Assembly: GCA_965232815.1 (NCBI GenBank)
Contig: OZ247427.1
Span: 372,001 to 436,000, forward strand
Source: Bin87 sp026710825
GTDB lineage: Bacteria > Chloroflexota > Dehalococcoidia > Lucifugimonadales > UBA3495
Direction: 5' to 3'
Length of the DNA stretch: 64,000 bases
Shown one piece after another: positions 17,504 to 25,570 of the stretch. The notes beneath the pieces were generated by a model. That model saw only the letters and a list, made by a program, of their open reading frames with translations. It was not told the origin of the DNA and did no database searches. Position numbers and translations under genes: made by a program. Within the stretch, counting starts at the first letter, position 1. Each line of letters opens with the position of its first letter.

Positions 17504-18376
17504 TCAGTCGAAAAACCCGCCCCGGATGTGGTCTCGTATCGCGTCCGCCACCAGAGCCGGCCGTTGGAGCGGCACGTCGTGGATGCTGTCCTCCATCCAC
17601 ACCGTCTTGCTGCGCGGCAGCAGCGATTCCGCGCGCCCTATCGATTCCTCGCGCCGGAACCGGCGTTCGTGGGCGTCCGGCGTCGACTGCCGCGCCGGCA
17701 GCATGAGCGTCGCGCAATCCAGCCGGGGGTAGAGTTCTGCCGGCTTGTGATCCCACAGCGCGTCAATGATGCGCAGGTGATTCTCGCGCCGCAGGTTGGA
17801 CTGGATCGTGCCATCCTCCAGCACGCGGAAGTTCGCCAGCACTGCCTCGGTCGTCTCTGGCGGCGCATTCGGCCCGAACCGCCCGCTGGATTCCACCCGC
17901 TCCCGCATCATCTGGGGCGTAAAACCGGTGAAAATGGGCGGCGCCATCTCCTCCCGTGCCTGCTCCATCGTCCACCCGGGCCGGCTGGAAATATCTATCG
18001 TTCCGCCGTCTACGAAAATTATGCCGCTCACCATCTCGGGTTTGGATACAGCCAACTCCAGCGCCACGTCCGCTCCCCACGAATGCCCTACGACGATGGG
18101 CCGTTCGCATCCCAAGTGCTCGATCATCGCCGCCGCGTCGCCCAAAACCGTCGCGAAATCGTATCCGACGTCCACCTGCGCCGATTGCCCATGTCCCCGC
18201 TGGTCCATTGCCGCGATCCTGAAATACTGCGCCAGTCGCGGCGCAACCAGGTCCCAGATATGGCACGTGGACGCCAGCCCGTGCAGCAGCAAAACGGGAC
18301 GGCCCTCGCCACCCCAGTCGCGGTAGTGAAACGGCAGTCCCCGCAGGTCAACAAAACAGTCTTTCGGTGTAGGCAT
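17504..18376 (-). CDS. Alpha/beta hydrolase
   Basis: 290 residues from the ATG at 18376 (MPTPKDCFVDLRG), with GAGGAGA upstream. LLLHGLASTCHIWD is the oxyanion-hole loop, AAMDQRGHGQS a typical second motif, and VVGHSWGAD the nucleophile elbow (GxSxG). SIHDVPLQRP at the end supplies the catalytic His. The acid residue is probably in the segment before it. The substrate is unknown; it could be an ester or lactone hydrolase. An upstream gene in the same orientation is lacking, so it has its own transcription. Confidence 0.85.
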   Translation of the reverse strand: MPTPKDCFVDLRGLPFHYRDWGGEGRPVLLLHGLASTCHIWDLVAPRLAQYFRIAAMDQRGHGQSAQVDVGYDFATVLGDAAAMIEHLGCERPIVVGHSWGADVALELAVSKPEMVSGIIFVDGGTIDISSRPGWTMEQAREEMAPPIFTGFTPQMMRERVESSGRFGPNAPPETTEAVLANFRVLEDGTIQSNLRRENHLRIIDALWDHKPAELYPRLDCATLMLPARQSTPDAHERRFRREESIGRAESLLPRSKTVWMEDSIHDVPLQRPALVADAIRDHIRGGFFD

Positions 18377-18413
18377 CGGCGATTCTCCTCGCGGCATTCT
18401 AGCACGGCCCCCC

Positions 18414-18422
18414 TGCTATAAT
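18414..18422 (+). promoter_or_regulatory. Extended -10 promoter (TGCTATAAT)
   Basis: TGCTATAAT on the plus strand in the divergent gap between the hydrolase and the ABM gene. It would give the ABM transcript a leader of about 110 bases that contains the repeat at 18438. Confidence 0.5.
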
Positions 18423-18437
18423 TCCCTCGAAAACCCG

Positions 18438-18462
18438 TTCATCCTGAGCGTGTCGAAGGATA
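18438..18462. repeat. CCTGAGC-TGTCGAAGG palindromic repeat
   Basis: The sequence TCATCCTGAGCG TGTCGAAGGAT carries inverted ends ATCCT/AGGAT. Sister copies are at 32843-32867 and, in frame, inside pyrF at 57377-57399. Confidence 0.65.
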
Positions 18463-18541
18463 AACCTGAGCCCGTCAGAGCATCATCCTCCGCCGATTCC
18501 AGGGTGCGCCGGCGTTCCCAATCCACAGGAGGAATCCCAAC

Positions 18542-18880
18542 ATGTACGCCATTTTCGTTACCATCAACATCAAGGACGGCCACGCCGACGAGTTCGCCGC
18601 CGCCAGCCTGGGCGACGGCCAGGGCAGCGTCCGCGATGAGGAAAACTGCTTCCGTTTCGACATCCTGCGCAGCCCCGACAACCCCAACCAGTTCTACCTC
18701 TACGAGGTCTACGCCAACCGTGAAGCCCACGCGACTCATCGCGAGCAGCCCCACTACCTCGCCTGGCGTTCCGCCGTCGAGCACATGTTTGAAGGCGACC
18801 TCGGCCGCGTCGAAATGGAGACCGTGTTCCCCTCCGACGCCGGCTGGAAGGCCCAGAAGCCCGGCCTGGTCAACTGGTAA
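18542..18880 (+). CDS. Antibiotic biosynthesis monooxygenase (ABM) domain protein
   Basis: 112 residues; AGGAGGAATCCCAAC precedes the ATG. The pattern MYAIFVTINIKDGHADEF, then GSVRDEENCFRFDILRS, FYLYEVYANREAHATHREQPHYLAW, is the dimeric ferredoxin-like ABM fold. Members include quinol monooxygenases and heme-degrading or detoxifying enzymes. There is no cofactor signature to decide among these. Stand-alone gene ahead of a small membrane protein. Confidence 0.85.
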   Translation: MYAIFVTINIKDGHADEFAAASLGDGQGSVRDEENCFRFDILRSPDNPNQFYLYEVYANREAHATHREQPHYLAWRSAVEHMFEGDLGRVEMETVFPSDAGWKAQKPGLVNW

Positions 18881-18916
18881 CCATCCGGTAGTCCACACCC
18901 CGGTAGTCCACACCTT

Positions 18917-18946
18917 GATAGGGGCGAATAATCATTCGCCCCTATC
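18917..18946. repeat. 13-bp perfect hairpin, AGGGGCG palindrome family
   Basis: GATAGGGGCGAAT and ATTCGCCCCTATC form a perfect 13-bp stem with a 4-base loop, 36 bases after the ABM stop. There is no T tract, so it may block transcription weakly or act as a mobile palindrome. Confidence 0.65.
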
Positions 18947-18967
18947 CACAATTGAGAAACGGCCACT

Positions 18968-19534
18968 ATGCGCAATCTGTTCGCCCCCCGCGACCTGGGC
19001 CCGATAGCGGCGATTGCCGCCGTTGCGTTCCTGATGTCGGCCATCTTCTTGTGGACCGAACGAACCGACCTGGTAGATCCGCAGGACCTGTCGGTCACCG
19101 GTTGGTCGTGGCGACTGTGGCAAATCGGCCCCCTGGTCTTCGCCTTCGCCGGCGTGTGGTGGATCTGGCTCAGCACTCGCCGGGTTCCCTGGGTACGCAG
19201 CCTGGCGCTCGGCATCCTTGCGGTGATGGTTTTCACCAACGGCTACACGTCAGCATTCGGCGACTACTGGGGCGACGTCTGGCGCACGGTCAACCCGCTG
19301 TTCATCGCATCATGCAGCGTGTCTGCCGTAGTCCTCTGGCGATGCAACTGCGCCGCCGGCAAAGTCGGAGCGGTGATCTCCGTCATCCTGGGCGCAGTCA
19401 TCTTCGCCAACGCCCATTTCATCAACAACGGCGTGGTCTGGCAGATCATGGACCCGGTTCGTGTGCTGACTGAAATCACCTGGGCCGGCGCTGCCCGCTA
19501 TGCCAACGTAGCCGAACCGCCCGCCACCGAATAG
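18968..19534 (+). CDS. Small integral membrane protein, unknown
   Basis: 188 residues with about five hydrophobic segments: near residues 12-28, 50-68, 77-93, 108-123 and 131-147. Positive residues after the first Met (MRNLFAPRD) and at WLSTRRVP suggest alternating topology. No family motif is recognised. Seven bases separate its stop from the alkyltransferase-like gene, so it may be co-transcribed with the repair genes, though a shared job is not implied. Confidence 0.6.
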   Translation: MRNLFAPRDLGPIAAIAAVAFLMSAIFLWTERTDLVDPQDLSVTGWSWRLWQIGPLVFAFAGVWWIWLSTRRVPWVRSLALGILAVMVFTNGYTSAFGDYWGDVWRTVNPLFIASCSVSAVVLWRCNCAAGKVGAVISVILGAVIFANAHFINNGVVWQIMDPVRVLTEITWAGAARYANVAEPPATE

Positions 19535-19541
19535 TTGATCA

Positions 19542-19886
19542 ATGCAGGACAACGCGACATCCGCCGACCGCCAAGTCCCCGCCGTGTACGACCGCGTGCT
19601 CGAAGTCGTGCGCCAGATCCCTCGTGGACAGGTGGCAACCTACGGGCAGATCGCCATGATCGTGGGCAACTGCACCCCGCGGATGGTCGGCTACTGCATG
19701 GCATCACTGGACCCTGACTCCGACGTGCCCTGGCAGCGGGTGATCAATCGCCAGGGCAGAATCAGCCCGCGCGGCGTCGGCGACGGAGCCCTGCGCCAAC
19801 GCCAACTCCTCATATCCGAGGGCGTGGAGTTCAGCGACGCCGACCGCATCAGCTTTCGCAAATTCGGCTGGCTCGACCCCTACTGA
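19542..19886 (+). CDS. Alkyltransferase-like protein (MGMT family, no active-site Cys)
   Basis: 114 residues. RQIPRGQVATYGQIAMIVG and ARMVGYCM-like TPRMVGYCMAS match the DNA-binding domain of O6-alkylguanine transferases. Where MGMT has PCHRV this protein has VPWQRVIN, so the alkyl-accepting cysteine is replaced by Trp; this is the mark of alkyltransferase-like (ATL) proteins. ATLs bind O6-alkylguanine and hand the lesion to nucleotide excision repair. It is followed after 17 bases by an Fpg-type glycosylase, forming a small DNA-repair pair. Confidence 0.85.
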   Translation: MQDNATSADRQVPAVYDRVLEVVRQIPRGQVATYGQIAMIVGNCTPRMVGYCMASLDPDSDVPWQRVINRQGRISPRGVGDGALRQRQLLISEGVEFSDADRISFRKFGWLDPY

Positions 19887-19903
19887 CCCGGAGGTGGCGC
19901 ACC

Positions 19904-20725
19904 ATGCCCGAAGCCCCCGAACTGCACGTCGCCGTCGAGTTCCTCGAATCGTGCCTCCCCGGCCAGACCATCACCGAAGCTCAGGTACTCAGGCCCAGCG
20001 TCGTCCGTTCGCTGGCAGACCCCTTCCCCGAGGACGCCGTCGGCCGCGCATTCCTGTCCATCAGCCGGCGCGGCAAATTCCTGCTCCTCGCCCTGTCCGG
20101 CGACCGCACCCTGGTCATCAACCCCAAGCTCACCGGCGGCATCCAATACGTTCCCTCGAAGCAGCGGGTCTTCAAAAGGACCTGCGTCAAATTCGCCCTC
20201 GCCGACGGCAACGACCTGCGCTACATCGACGACCGCCAGATGGGCCAGTTCTACTACGTGCCCGACGACCTGATCGAAACCGTCCCCGGCCTGGCCGAGC
20301 AGGGGCCAGACGTGCTCGACGATTTCAGCTTCGACGACTTCAAGGCCAACCTCAAGGGTTTCAGCGGAGAGATCAAGGGCGTGCTCACCCGTGGCCGCGT
20401 CGTCGCCGGCATCGGCAACGCCTACGCCGATGAGATCCTGTTCCACGCCGGCGTCTATCCCTTCAAGAAGCGCCGCGCCCTCTCCGACGACGAACTCCGC
20501 CGCATCCACCAGAGTTCCCGCGCCGTCGTGCTCGATGCCATCGGACAGGTGCGCCAGCGCATGGGCAACCAGATCGACCACAAACTCCGCGACTTCCTTG
20601 CCGTCCACAACAAGGGCGGCCAGCCCTGCCCCCGGTGCGGCAATGCCATCACCGAACTCCGCGCCAACCAGACCATCACCAGCTACTGCCGACACTGCCA
20701 ACCCGGAATGCTACTGAAAAACTGA
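19904..20725 (+). CDS. mutM: Formamidopyrimidine-DNA glycosylase family (Fpg/Nei)
   Basis: 273 residues. MPEAPEL replaces the usual MPELPEV but keeps the catalytic Pro2 and Glu3. The Lys of the beta-hairpin (SRRGKFLLL), the helix-two-turn-helix (GVLTRGRVVAGIGNAYADEILF) and a C-terminal zinc finger (CPRCGNAI...YCRHCQPG) are all present. The enzyme removes oxidised purines and cuts the strand. The altered second motif leaves room for an Nei-like or other specificity, so mutM is a family-level symbol. GGAGG lies 10 bases upstream. Confidence 0.85.
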   Translation: MPEAPELHVAVEFLESCLPGQTITEAQVLRPSVVRSLADPFPEDAVGRAFLSISRRGKFLLLALSGDRTLVINPKLTGGIQYVPSKQRVFKRTCVKFALADGNDLRYIDDRQMGQFYYVPDDLIETVPGLAEQGPDVLDDFSFDDFKANLKGFSGEIKGVLTRGRVVAGIGNAYADEILFHAGVYPFKKRRALSDDELRRIHQSSRAVVLDAIGQVRQRMGNQIDHKLRDFLAVHNKGGQPCPRCGNAITELRANQTITSYCRHCQPGMLLKN

Positions 20726-20765
20726 CCATCACTACATCCCGAATACCCCGCTAGGAGGTAATGAA

Positions 20766-21797
20766 ATGGCCACCTTCATGTACGTATCGCTCCAGCAAGA
20801 AGACCGCATCGCCCAGTACACCGTCGACCCGGCCACCGGCGCCCTCGAGCATCACGCCGATTACCCGCTGGCCGGCATGCCCGCACCCATGGCCGTCGAT
20901 CCCCAAAAGCGTTTCCTCTTCGTCGGCCGCCGGTTGGCCGGCGAGTACGGCCTCACCGGTTTCGCCATCCAGCCCGAGAACGGACACCTCGAGCAACTCA
21001 ACAGCGTCCCCCTCGGTGGCGACCCCGTGCACGTCTCCGTCGACCGCGGCGGAAATTACCTCCTGTCCGCCTACTACTACCAGGCCCGCGTCGGCGTCCA
21101 CGGTTTCGACGACTCCGGAGCCCTCGAACCGTCTCCTATCGAGTGGCGCGAAACCGGCATCGGCGCCCACTACATCCAGACCGACCCCGAAAACCGCTAC
21201 GCCTTCGTCCCCCACATCGCCGAGGGCAACCACACCGGCGTCAACGCGATCTTCCAGTTCCAGTTCGACCGGGATTCGGGACGCCTCACCCCCAACGACC
21301 CGGACCGCGTCGTACCCAACACCCTCGAGGGCCCTCGCCATTTCTGCTTCAACCCCAACCTCAACGTCCTCTATTCGTCCAATGAGCAGGGATGCAGCGT
21401 CACGGCTTACAACTTCGACCCCGTGGGCGGTGTCCTTTCGCCCTTCCAGACCGTTCCCACCCTGCCCGACGATTTCGACGGACAAAACTCCTGCTCCCAG
21501 ATCCAGATCACTCCGTCCGGTCGGTTCCTCTACGCGCCTAATCGCGGCCACAACAGCATCGCCGGATTCGCCGTCGACCCATCCGACGGCAGCCTGACCC
21601 CCCTCGGCCAGACCGCCACCGAGCCCATACCGCGCGCGTTCAGCCTCGACACCACCGGCGCGTTCCTCTACGCCACCGGCCTCGACTCCGGCAACCTCGC
21701 CGCCTACCGGGTCAACCAGGACACCGGAGCCCTCGAGCCGCTGCACGTCAACCCCGTCGGCCAGGGCCCCATGTGGGTCTCGATCATCGACCTCTAG
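20766..21797 (+). CDS. Lactonase-family seven-bladed propeller (6-phosphogluconolactonase-like)
   Basis: 343 residues; TAGGAGGTAATGAA precedes the ATG. The start MATFMYVSLQQEDRIAQYTVD and repeats such as GNYLLSAYYYQARVGVHGFD, FCFNPNLNVLYSSNEQG and GRFLYAPNRGHNSIAGFAVD are typical of the Pgl/lactonase family (PF10282). Members hydrolyse sugar lactones such as 6-phosphogluconolactone or carboxymuconolactone. No pentose-phosphate gene is nearby, so the natural substrate is open. A strong terminator follows. Confidence 0.88.
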   Translation: MATFMYVSLQQEDRIAQYTVDPATGALEHHADYPLAGMPAPMAVDPQKRFLFVGRRLAGEYGLTGFAIQPENGHLEQLNSVPLGGDPVHVSVDRGGNYLLSAYYYQARVGVHGFDDSGALEPSPIEWRETGIGAHYIQTDPENRYAFVPHIAEGNHTGVNAIFQFQFDRDSGRLTPNDPDRVVPNTLEGPRHFCFNPNLNVLYSSNEQGCSVTAYNFDPVGGVLSPFQTVPTLPDDFDGQNSCSQIQITPSGRFLYAPNRGHNSIAGFAVDPSDGSLTPLGQTATEPIPRAFSLDTTGAFLYATGLDSGNLAAYRVNQDTGALEPLHVNPVGQGPMWVSIIDL

Positions 21798-21833
21798 CGT
21801 CGGTTCTCTAGCGTCCGTCCACTCCCGTACGTT

Positions 21834-21868
21834 TGCCCTCGTCGCCCGCCAGCGACGGGGGCATTTCT
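21834..21868 (+). terminator. Intrinsic terminator after the lactonase gene
   Basis: TGCCCTCGTCGC and GCGACGGGGGCA form a 12-bp stem (one G-T pair) with a 6-base loop, followed by TTTCT, 37 bases after the stop. Confidence 0.7.
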
Positions 21869-21988
21869 ATGGCCGGCCCGAATCGCCCTCGCGTCGCCCC
21901 GCCCGCATGACAACGCGCCATTGCGATACGTACATCTGTTTGTATATCATCAATCTATCCCAACCGACCAACGCCCCGAGGTCATTCG

Positions 21989-23731
21989 TTGCAGTACGAC
22001 AAAAATCGCCACCGCTTGCTCAGGGACATCGCCCACCGGGCCAGGCTCACACCCGACGAATACGATGGATTCGAGGACTCCGTTCGCGCCGCACGCATCC
22101 CAATTTCGACTGTCTCCATCCCCGAATGGCCGCCGGTACCCTACTCGCCGCTGCTCATCCTGTTCGGCGCGAAGGCCTGGTGGGAGGGACGCCATTGGAC
22201 CGGCGAACAACCGGCCGTGGCCCACGCCGACGCCGCCCGGGCATCCCGCTTCGCCCGCGAAATGGCCGGCGATCCATTGAGCCCCCAACGCCTGGCCTAT
22301 GCGTGGCAGGTGCCAGAGTTTGATCCAACCGAGCACATCATCCTGCGCTATTGGCTGGACGAGCAAGATCTCTCCATCGTCGATTTCCTCCGCGACTACC
22401 TGCCGAAGACCGAAAAACGCCTCGGCCGCAATGACCTGCTCGTCGAGGTTACCAACCCCCGCGTCTCTCAGGAACGGGCCGAAGGCTCCTACTCCCCCAC
22501 CCGCCGCGCCGTCCGCATGGCCGACCGCCATCTCCTGGACGACTTCGCCGCATCCTCCCAGCGTTTCACCTACGACACCGACCTGCAGGTGTCCTGGGTA
22601 CGCGCCCAGGACGACTCCCGCTGGGAAGCCCGCCGCACTCATCCGCCCCAATCGGCCACCTGGGCCAGCCACCGCTCGTGGATCATGCGACCCCTCGGCC
22701 AGGGCGCCCTCCGCGACGACGACGTGGACCCGGTCGACGGCTACCGCTTCGGCCCGGCGATCGAACTCTTCGACGACGGCATGCTGTGGGTGTGGATCGC
22801 CCGTCGCGCCCTCGACCACGTGTCCACCATCACCATCAACGGAGTCAACGTTGCGTTGACCGCCCAGACCTTCGGCCCCTGCTGCCGCATGGTCGGGCAC
22901 ATCCCCACAGAGCGCCTGCCGCAGGTCGTTGGCGAGTCATACGCCAGGCAGATAGACCCGGCGAGCACGTCCGCAGCGCCCGATACCACCGGTCCAATCA
23001 TCCTCAACGATGTGCAGTTCACTTACCGCAGTCCGTTCTATCGGGCCAAAACCAGGTTGCCCAACCAATTCCATCGCCCCAGAAGGTGCAGCCTGATCCT
23101 CCGTGAACCCGACCGGGTCCGCGCATTCGGCGACGATACCATCCTGCGGCGCGGCCTCGTCATCAATGGCGTGGCCGTAACCAACCTCAACCCCTACCGT
23201 GGCGGATGGCAGGGCCGCTTGGCAGCCCCGTGCGCGGTGGTCGCTGCCAATGCCCGCGCCGGGCAAACCTCATCGCATACGACCCCGCCCATCGCCGGCG
23301 TGAACGACGGCGCAAAGACGTACAGCCCCGCCGCCGTGGTGGCCGCCATCGAAGCGGCGCTGGGCCGCCCGGTCCGGCTGTACGGCCAGACCACCAGCGA
23401 CCATGGCATCGTCGCGCTCACCTGCCGGGGCATGGAGCAGTTCCTCGAACAGGATTCAACCGACCGCCTGGACTACATCGCCGACCACGGCGGCCGCAAC
23501 TATGACTGCGAAAACTTCTCCGAGACCTTGCGGGCCAACCTGGCGCGCAAGCACGGCGTCAACGGATGCGCCGTGATCTGGGGTGACTCCCACGCCTGGT
23601 GCCTCTTCGTCCTGGTCGGCGACGCCGGCCCCACCATCGCCATGGTCGAACCCCAGGCCGACACCCACATCACCATCAACCAACTCACCGGCCCCTACTC
23701 AATAGAACGCCGCGCCGAAGTCCTCCTGTAA
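21989..23731 (+). CDS. Unknown 580-aa protein with possible cysteine-protease-like C-terminus
   Basis: TTG start at 21989 with GAGG seven bases upstream. I do not recognise the full protein. Residues 1-330 contain no known motif; the middle (RRGLVINGVAVTNLNPYRGGW) looks beta-rich. The C-terminal 100 residues hold NYDCENFSETLRANL (Cys507) and GDSHAWCLFVLVGD (Asp533, His535), a Cys...His arrangement seen in papain/transglutaminase-like and agglutinin-C folds, next to EPQAD. Similar tails occur in phage-related proteins as far as I recall. It stands between a terminator and a toxin-antitoxin pair, consistent with an accessory region. Activity is a guess. Confidence 0.55.
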   Translation: MQYDKNRHRLLRDIAHRARLTPDEYDGFEDSVRAARIPISTVSIPEWPPVPYSPLLILFGAKAWWEGRHWTGEQPAVAHADAARASRFAREMAGDPLSPQRLAYAWQVPEFDPTEHIILRYWLDEQDLSIVDFLRDYLPKTEKRLGRNDLLVEVTNPRVSQERAEGSYSPTRRAVRMADRHLLDDFAASSQRFTYDTDLQVSWVRAQDDSRWEARRTHPPQSATWASHRSWIMRPLGQGALRDDDVDPVDGYRFGPAIELFDDGMLWVWIARRALDHVSTITINGVNVALTAQTFGPCCRMVGHIPTERLPQVVGESYARQIDPASTSAAPDTTGPIILNDVQFTYRSPFYRAKTRLPNQFHRPRRCSLILREPDRVRAFGDDTILRRGLVINGVAVTNLNPYRGGWQGRLAAPCAVVAANARAGQTSSHTTPPIAGVNDGAKTYSPAAVVAAIEAALGRPVRLYGQTTSDHGIVALTCRGMEQFLEQDSTDRLDYIADHGGRNYDCENFSETLRANLARKHGVNGCAVIWGDSHAWCLFVLVGDAGPTIAMVEPQADTHITINQLTGPYSIERRAEVLL

Positions 23732-23773
23732 GCCATCGCGATGATGGTACGCAGCCCTACCAAGCCGATTTCC

Positions 23774-23803
23774 AATGCCCTCTCCACCACGGCAGAGGGC
23801 ATT
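23774..23803. terminator. Hairpin between convergent genes
   Basis: AATGCCCTCT and AGAGGGCATT give a perfect 10-bp stem with a 10-base loop in the gap between the 580-aa gene and vapC. No T tract on either strand, so termination is only probable. Confidence 0.4.
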
Positions 23804-23851
23804 GAGCCGGGGGTTCCAATCTCGCAGTGATCGGCCTGCCGGGACCGGCCG

Positions 23852-24265
23852 CTAGCCGCACTCAACAGGGTTCATGACCGCAACGCCGGTGGATTCAAAG
23901 TGCCGCACGTTCCTGGTCACGACGGTCAGACCGCGCTCCAGAGCCGTGGCGGCGATGAGCAGGTCAGCGCTTTCATGGCCAATCATGGCCGACAACTGAC
24001 CCCATCTCCGCGCTGCCGGTAGGTCTACGGGGAGAATCCGGTCGTTGTACCCAGTCAGTACGCGGTCCAACCAATGAGCCAATTCCCGGGCGAACGTGGG
24101 GTTGACGCGTCGCTGCTGGGTGATGCCCCGTTCAATCTCTCCAACGGTGATGACGCTTATGTACAGGTCCGACGTTCGCTGCGCGGCCACCCAACGCACG
24201 ACTGCAGGATGTCGTTCACGCCGCCGGAGCGCCGACAATACGTCCGTATCGACGAGGAACATCAC
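23852..24265 (-). CDS. vapC: PIN-domain toxin, VapC type
   Basis: 137 residues. MMFLVDTDVLSALRR brings the first acidic pair, SVITVGEIERG the conserved Glu, HESADLLIAATAL the third acidic site and VTRNVRHF the last motif. These make a complete PIN active site, so the RNase should be functional. VapC toxins cut tRNA or rRNA. Its ATG overlaps the antitoxin stop by four bases. Confidence 0.9.
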   Translation of the reverse strand: MMFLVDTDVLSALRRRERHPAVVRWVAAQRTSDLYISVITVGEIERGITQQRRVNPTFARELAHWLDRVLTGYNDRILPVDLPAARRWGQLSAMIGHESADLLIAATALERGLTVVTRNVRHFESTGVAVMNPVECG

Positions 24266-24516
24266 AAATCCAGTGGCCGTGCGGGCAACGAGAGCGGGTC
24301 GAATTCCAGGTCATCCTGCGGTAATTCCAGCAATAGCTCACCCAGGGTTGCCGAGTGAGACTGCTCTAGCCGGCATAGCCGGTCATATTCCTCTGCCGCC
24401 AGGACCACCACGGCGGGCTGTCCGCGCCGGGTCACCTGTTGAGGTTCGCCGGCCAACGCAGCATTGACCAGCGCGCTGAACTTGTTCTTTGCATCCTGCA
24501 GAGGCCAAACTGCCAT
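24262..24516 (-). CDS. Antitoxin, Phd/YefM type
   Basis: 84 residues. MAVWPLQDAKNKFSALVNAAL followed by QQVTRRGQPAVVVLAAEEYDRL is the Phd/YefM DNA-binding fold; the acidic C-terminal tail (LELPQDDLEFDPL) is the usual toxin-binding part. Antitoxins of this kind neutralise the PIN toxin and repress their own operon. GGAG lies eight bases before the ATG. Confidence 0.9.
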   Translation of the reverse strand: MAVWPLQDAKNKFSALVNAALAGEPQQVTRRGQPAVVVLAAEEYDRLCRLEQSHSATLGELLLELPQDDLEFDPLSLPARPLDL

Positions 24517-24533
24517 GTATCACTCCATCTAGT

Positions 24534-24557
24534 CGATCTGGCTAGATTATTAGATCG
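24534..24557 (-). promoter_or_regulatory. Probable autoregulatory operator of the toxin-antitoxin pair
   Basis: CGATCT and AGATCG are inverted around 12 bases that include AT-rich CTAGATTATTA, which also offers a -10-like TAATAAT on the minus strand. The site is 18 bases before the antitoxin ATG, as expected for Phd-type autorepression. Confidence 0.45.
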
Positions 24558-24608
24558 TGAAAAATTGACGCCGCGAAAGGCGCTTTAGGGGGAACGGGCG
24601 ATTTAATC

Positions 24609-24638
24609 CAAAAACGGCCCCGCGTCAACGTGCCGTTC
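24609..24638 (-). terminator. Terminator of the tRNA-Val gene
   Basis: On the minus strand AACGGC, a 13-base GC-rich loop region, then GCCGTT run into TTTTTGG just after the tRNA 3' end. Confidence 0.5.
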
Positions 24639-24644
24639 TGAAAA

Positions 24645-24721
24645 TGGTGGGCGATAGTGGACTCGAACCACTGACCTCTTGCGTGTCGAGCAAGTACTCT
24701 AACCAACTGAGCTAATCGCCC
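24645..24721 (-). tRNA. tRNA-Val (anticodon GAC), CCA encoded
   Basis: The minus strand folds into a cloverleaf of 77 bases: acceptor GGGCGAT/ATCGCCC, D stem GCTC/GAGT, anticodon stem CTTGC/GCAAG, T stem AGTGG/CCACT with loop TTCGAGT, then ACCA. The 7-base anticodon loop is TCGACAC, so the anticodon is GAC (valine). Position 33, almost always U, is C here. The gene is the left boundary of the AAA-PIN island. Confidence 0.9.
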
Positions 24722-25570
24722 ACGGGATCGATATGTCCCTAACCGAATGCTAACACACCACGGCGAACCCGTTCAACCAAACACCAATTCGTTTACCCCC
24801 AATCACCAACCGCGACGACGCCCTGCACATCGCCTGCCGCTCCCCAAGGCAAAATGGCCACCAGCGCCGACCCGCAGCCTTCCGTCCGCATGACGACCGC
24901 TACATGAAGCGGTTGGCAAACTTCAGTTCAAAGTCTGCCATCCCCAACTACAATTAACTCGGGGATGAGCAATCCTCGCGGAGGCGGGATAATGTCAGGC
25001 CAGTTCGAGGAGCCAAATGAGGCAAACATTTTTCCTTTACTATGGTATTTTGATTTGGCTGCCAACTAAGACCGCAGCGACGGTCTTGACGGTGACATCT
25101 CTCCTTGCCACCGCCAGCCCAGCTGTTGATTCTGTTGATGTCGTTACCTAGATCAATCCTCTCCACGAGCGTGTTGCGGCGGTCATTCCTACACACGCTG
25201 GGTTTACTGAATCCAAACCCAGCGAAGTGCCTGACCCTGACCCTCCCACCACGGACAGCCCTTGGAGCGAGATGATCAGTGCGACCCCCTCGGAAACGGC
25301 TGAGTAACCACATCAACCGCTATCGGCGCTTCGCCGGCGACCCGGGACATGGCAGACTTTGCCGTAAAGTCTGCCATCGGTAGATTTGGCTCACGGCGTT
25401 CAAACGATGACGAAATCGGCTCAAAGTTCACTACAATACTGCCATCGACGTCTTCGTCGGCCACGACCAGCACGTTCTCGGCACCGCCCGCGGTTCAACC
25501 GTTGCAAATTTGGCCGTTGCCTGTCGGGCCCTGGGTTGAGGCTGGCAAAATAGCCACGGGGGTTGCCACC
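24722..25570. other. 849-base stretch without a convincing gene
   Basis: Frames here give only short, low-quality translations. The word AAAGTCTGCCAT occurs at 24930-24941 and 25366-25377 and inverted at 25349-25360. The frame of the ATPase gene is open back to 25349, but the 74 extra codons look non-coding (runs such as STSSSATTSTFSAPP). Confidence 0.5.
25349..25377. repeat. 12-bp perfect inverted repeat upstream of the AAA gene
   Basis: ATGGCAGACTTT and AAAGTCTGCCAT flank five bases; a further half-copy is at 24930. It is about 190 bases before the ATPase start. It may be an operator or a leftover element end. Confidence 0.5.

Noticed and set aside
25349..25570. N-terminal extension of the AAA ATPase
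   Set aside because: The 74 codons are low-complexity and start within an inverted repeat; family similarity begins at the ATG at 25571.
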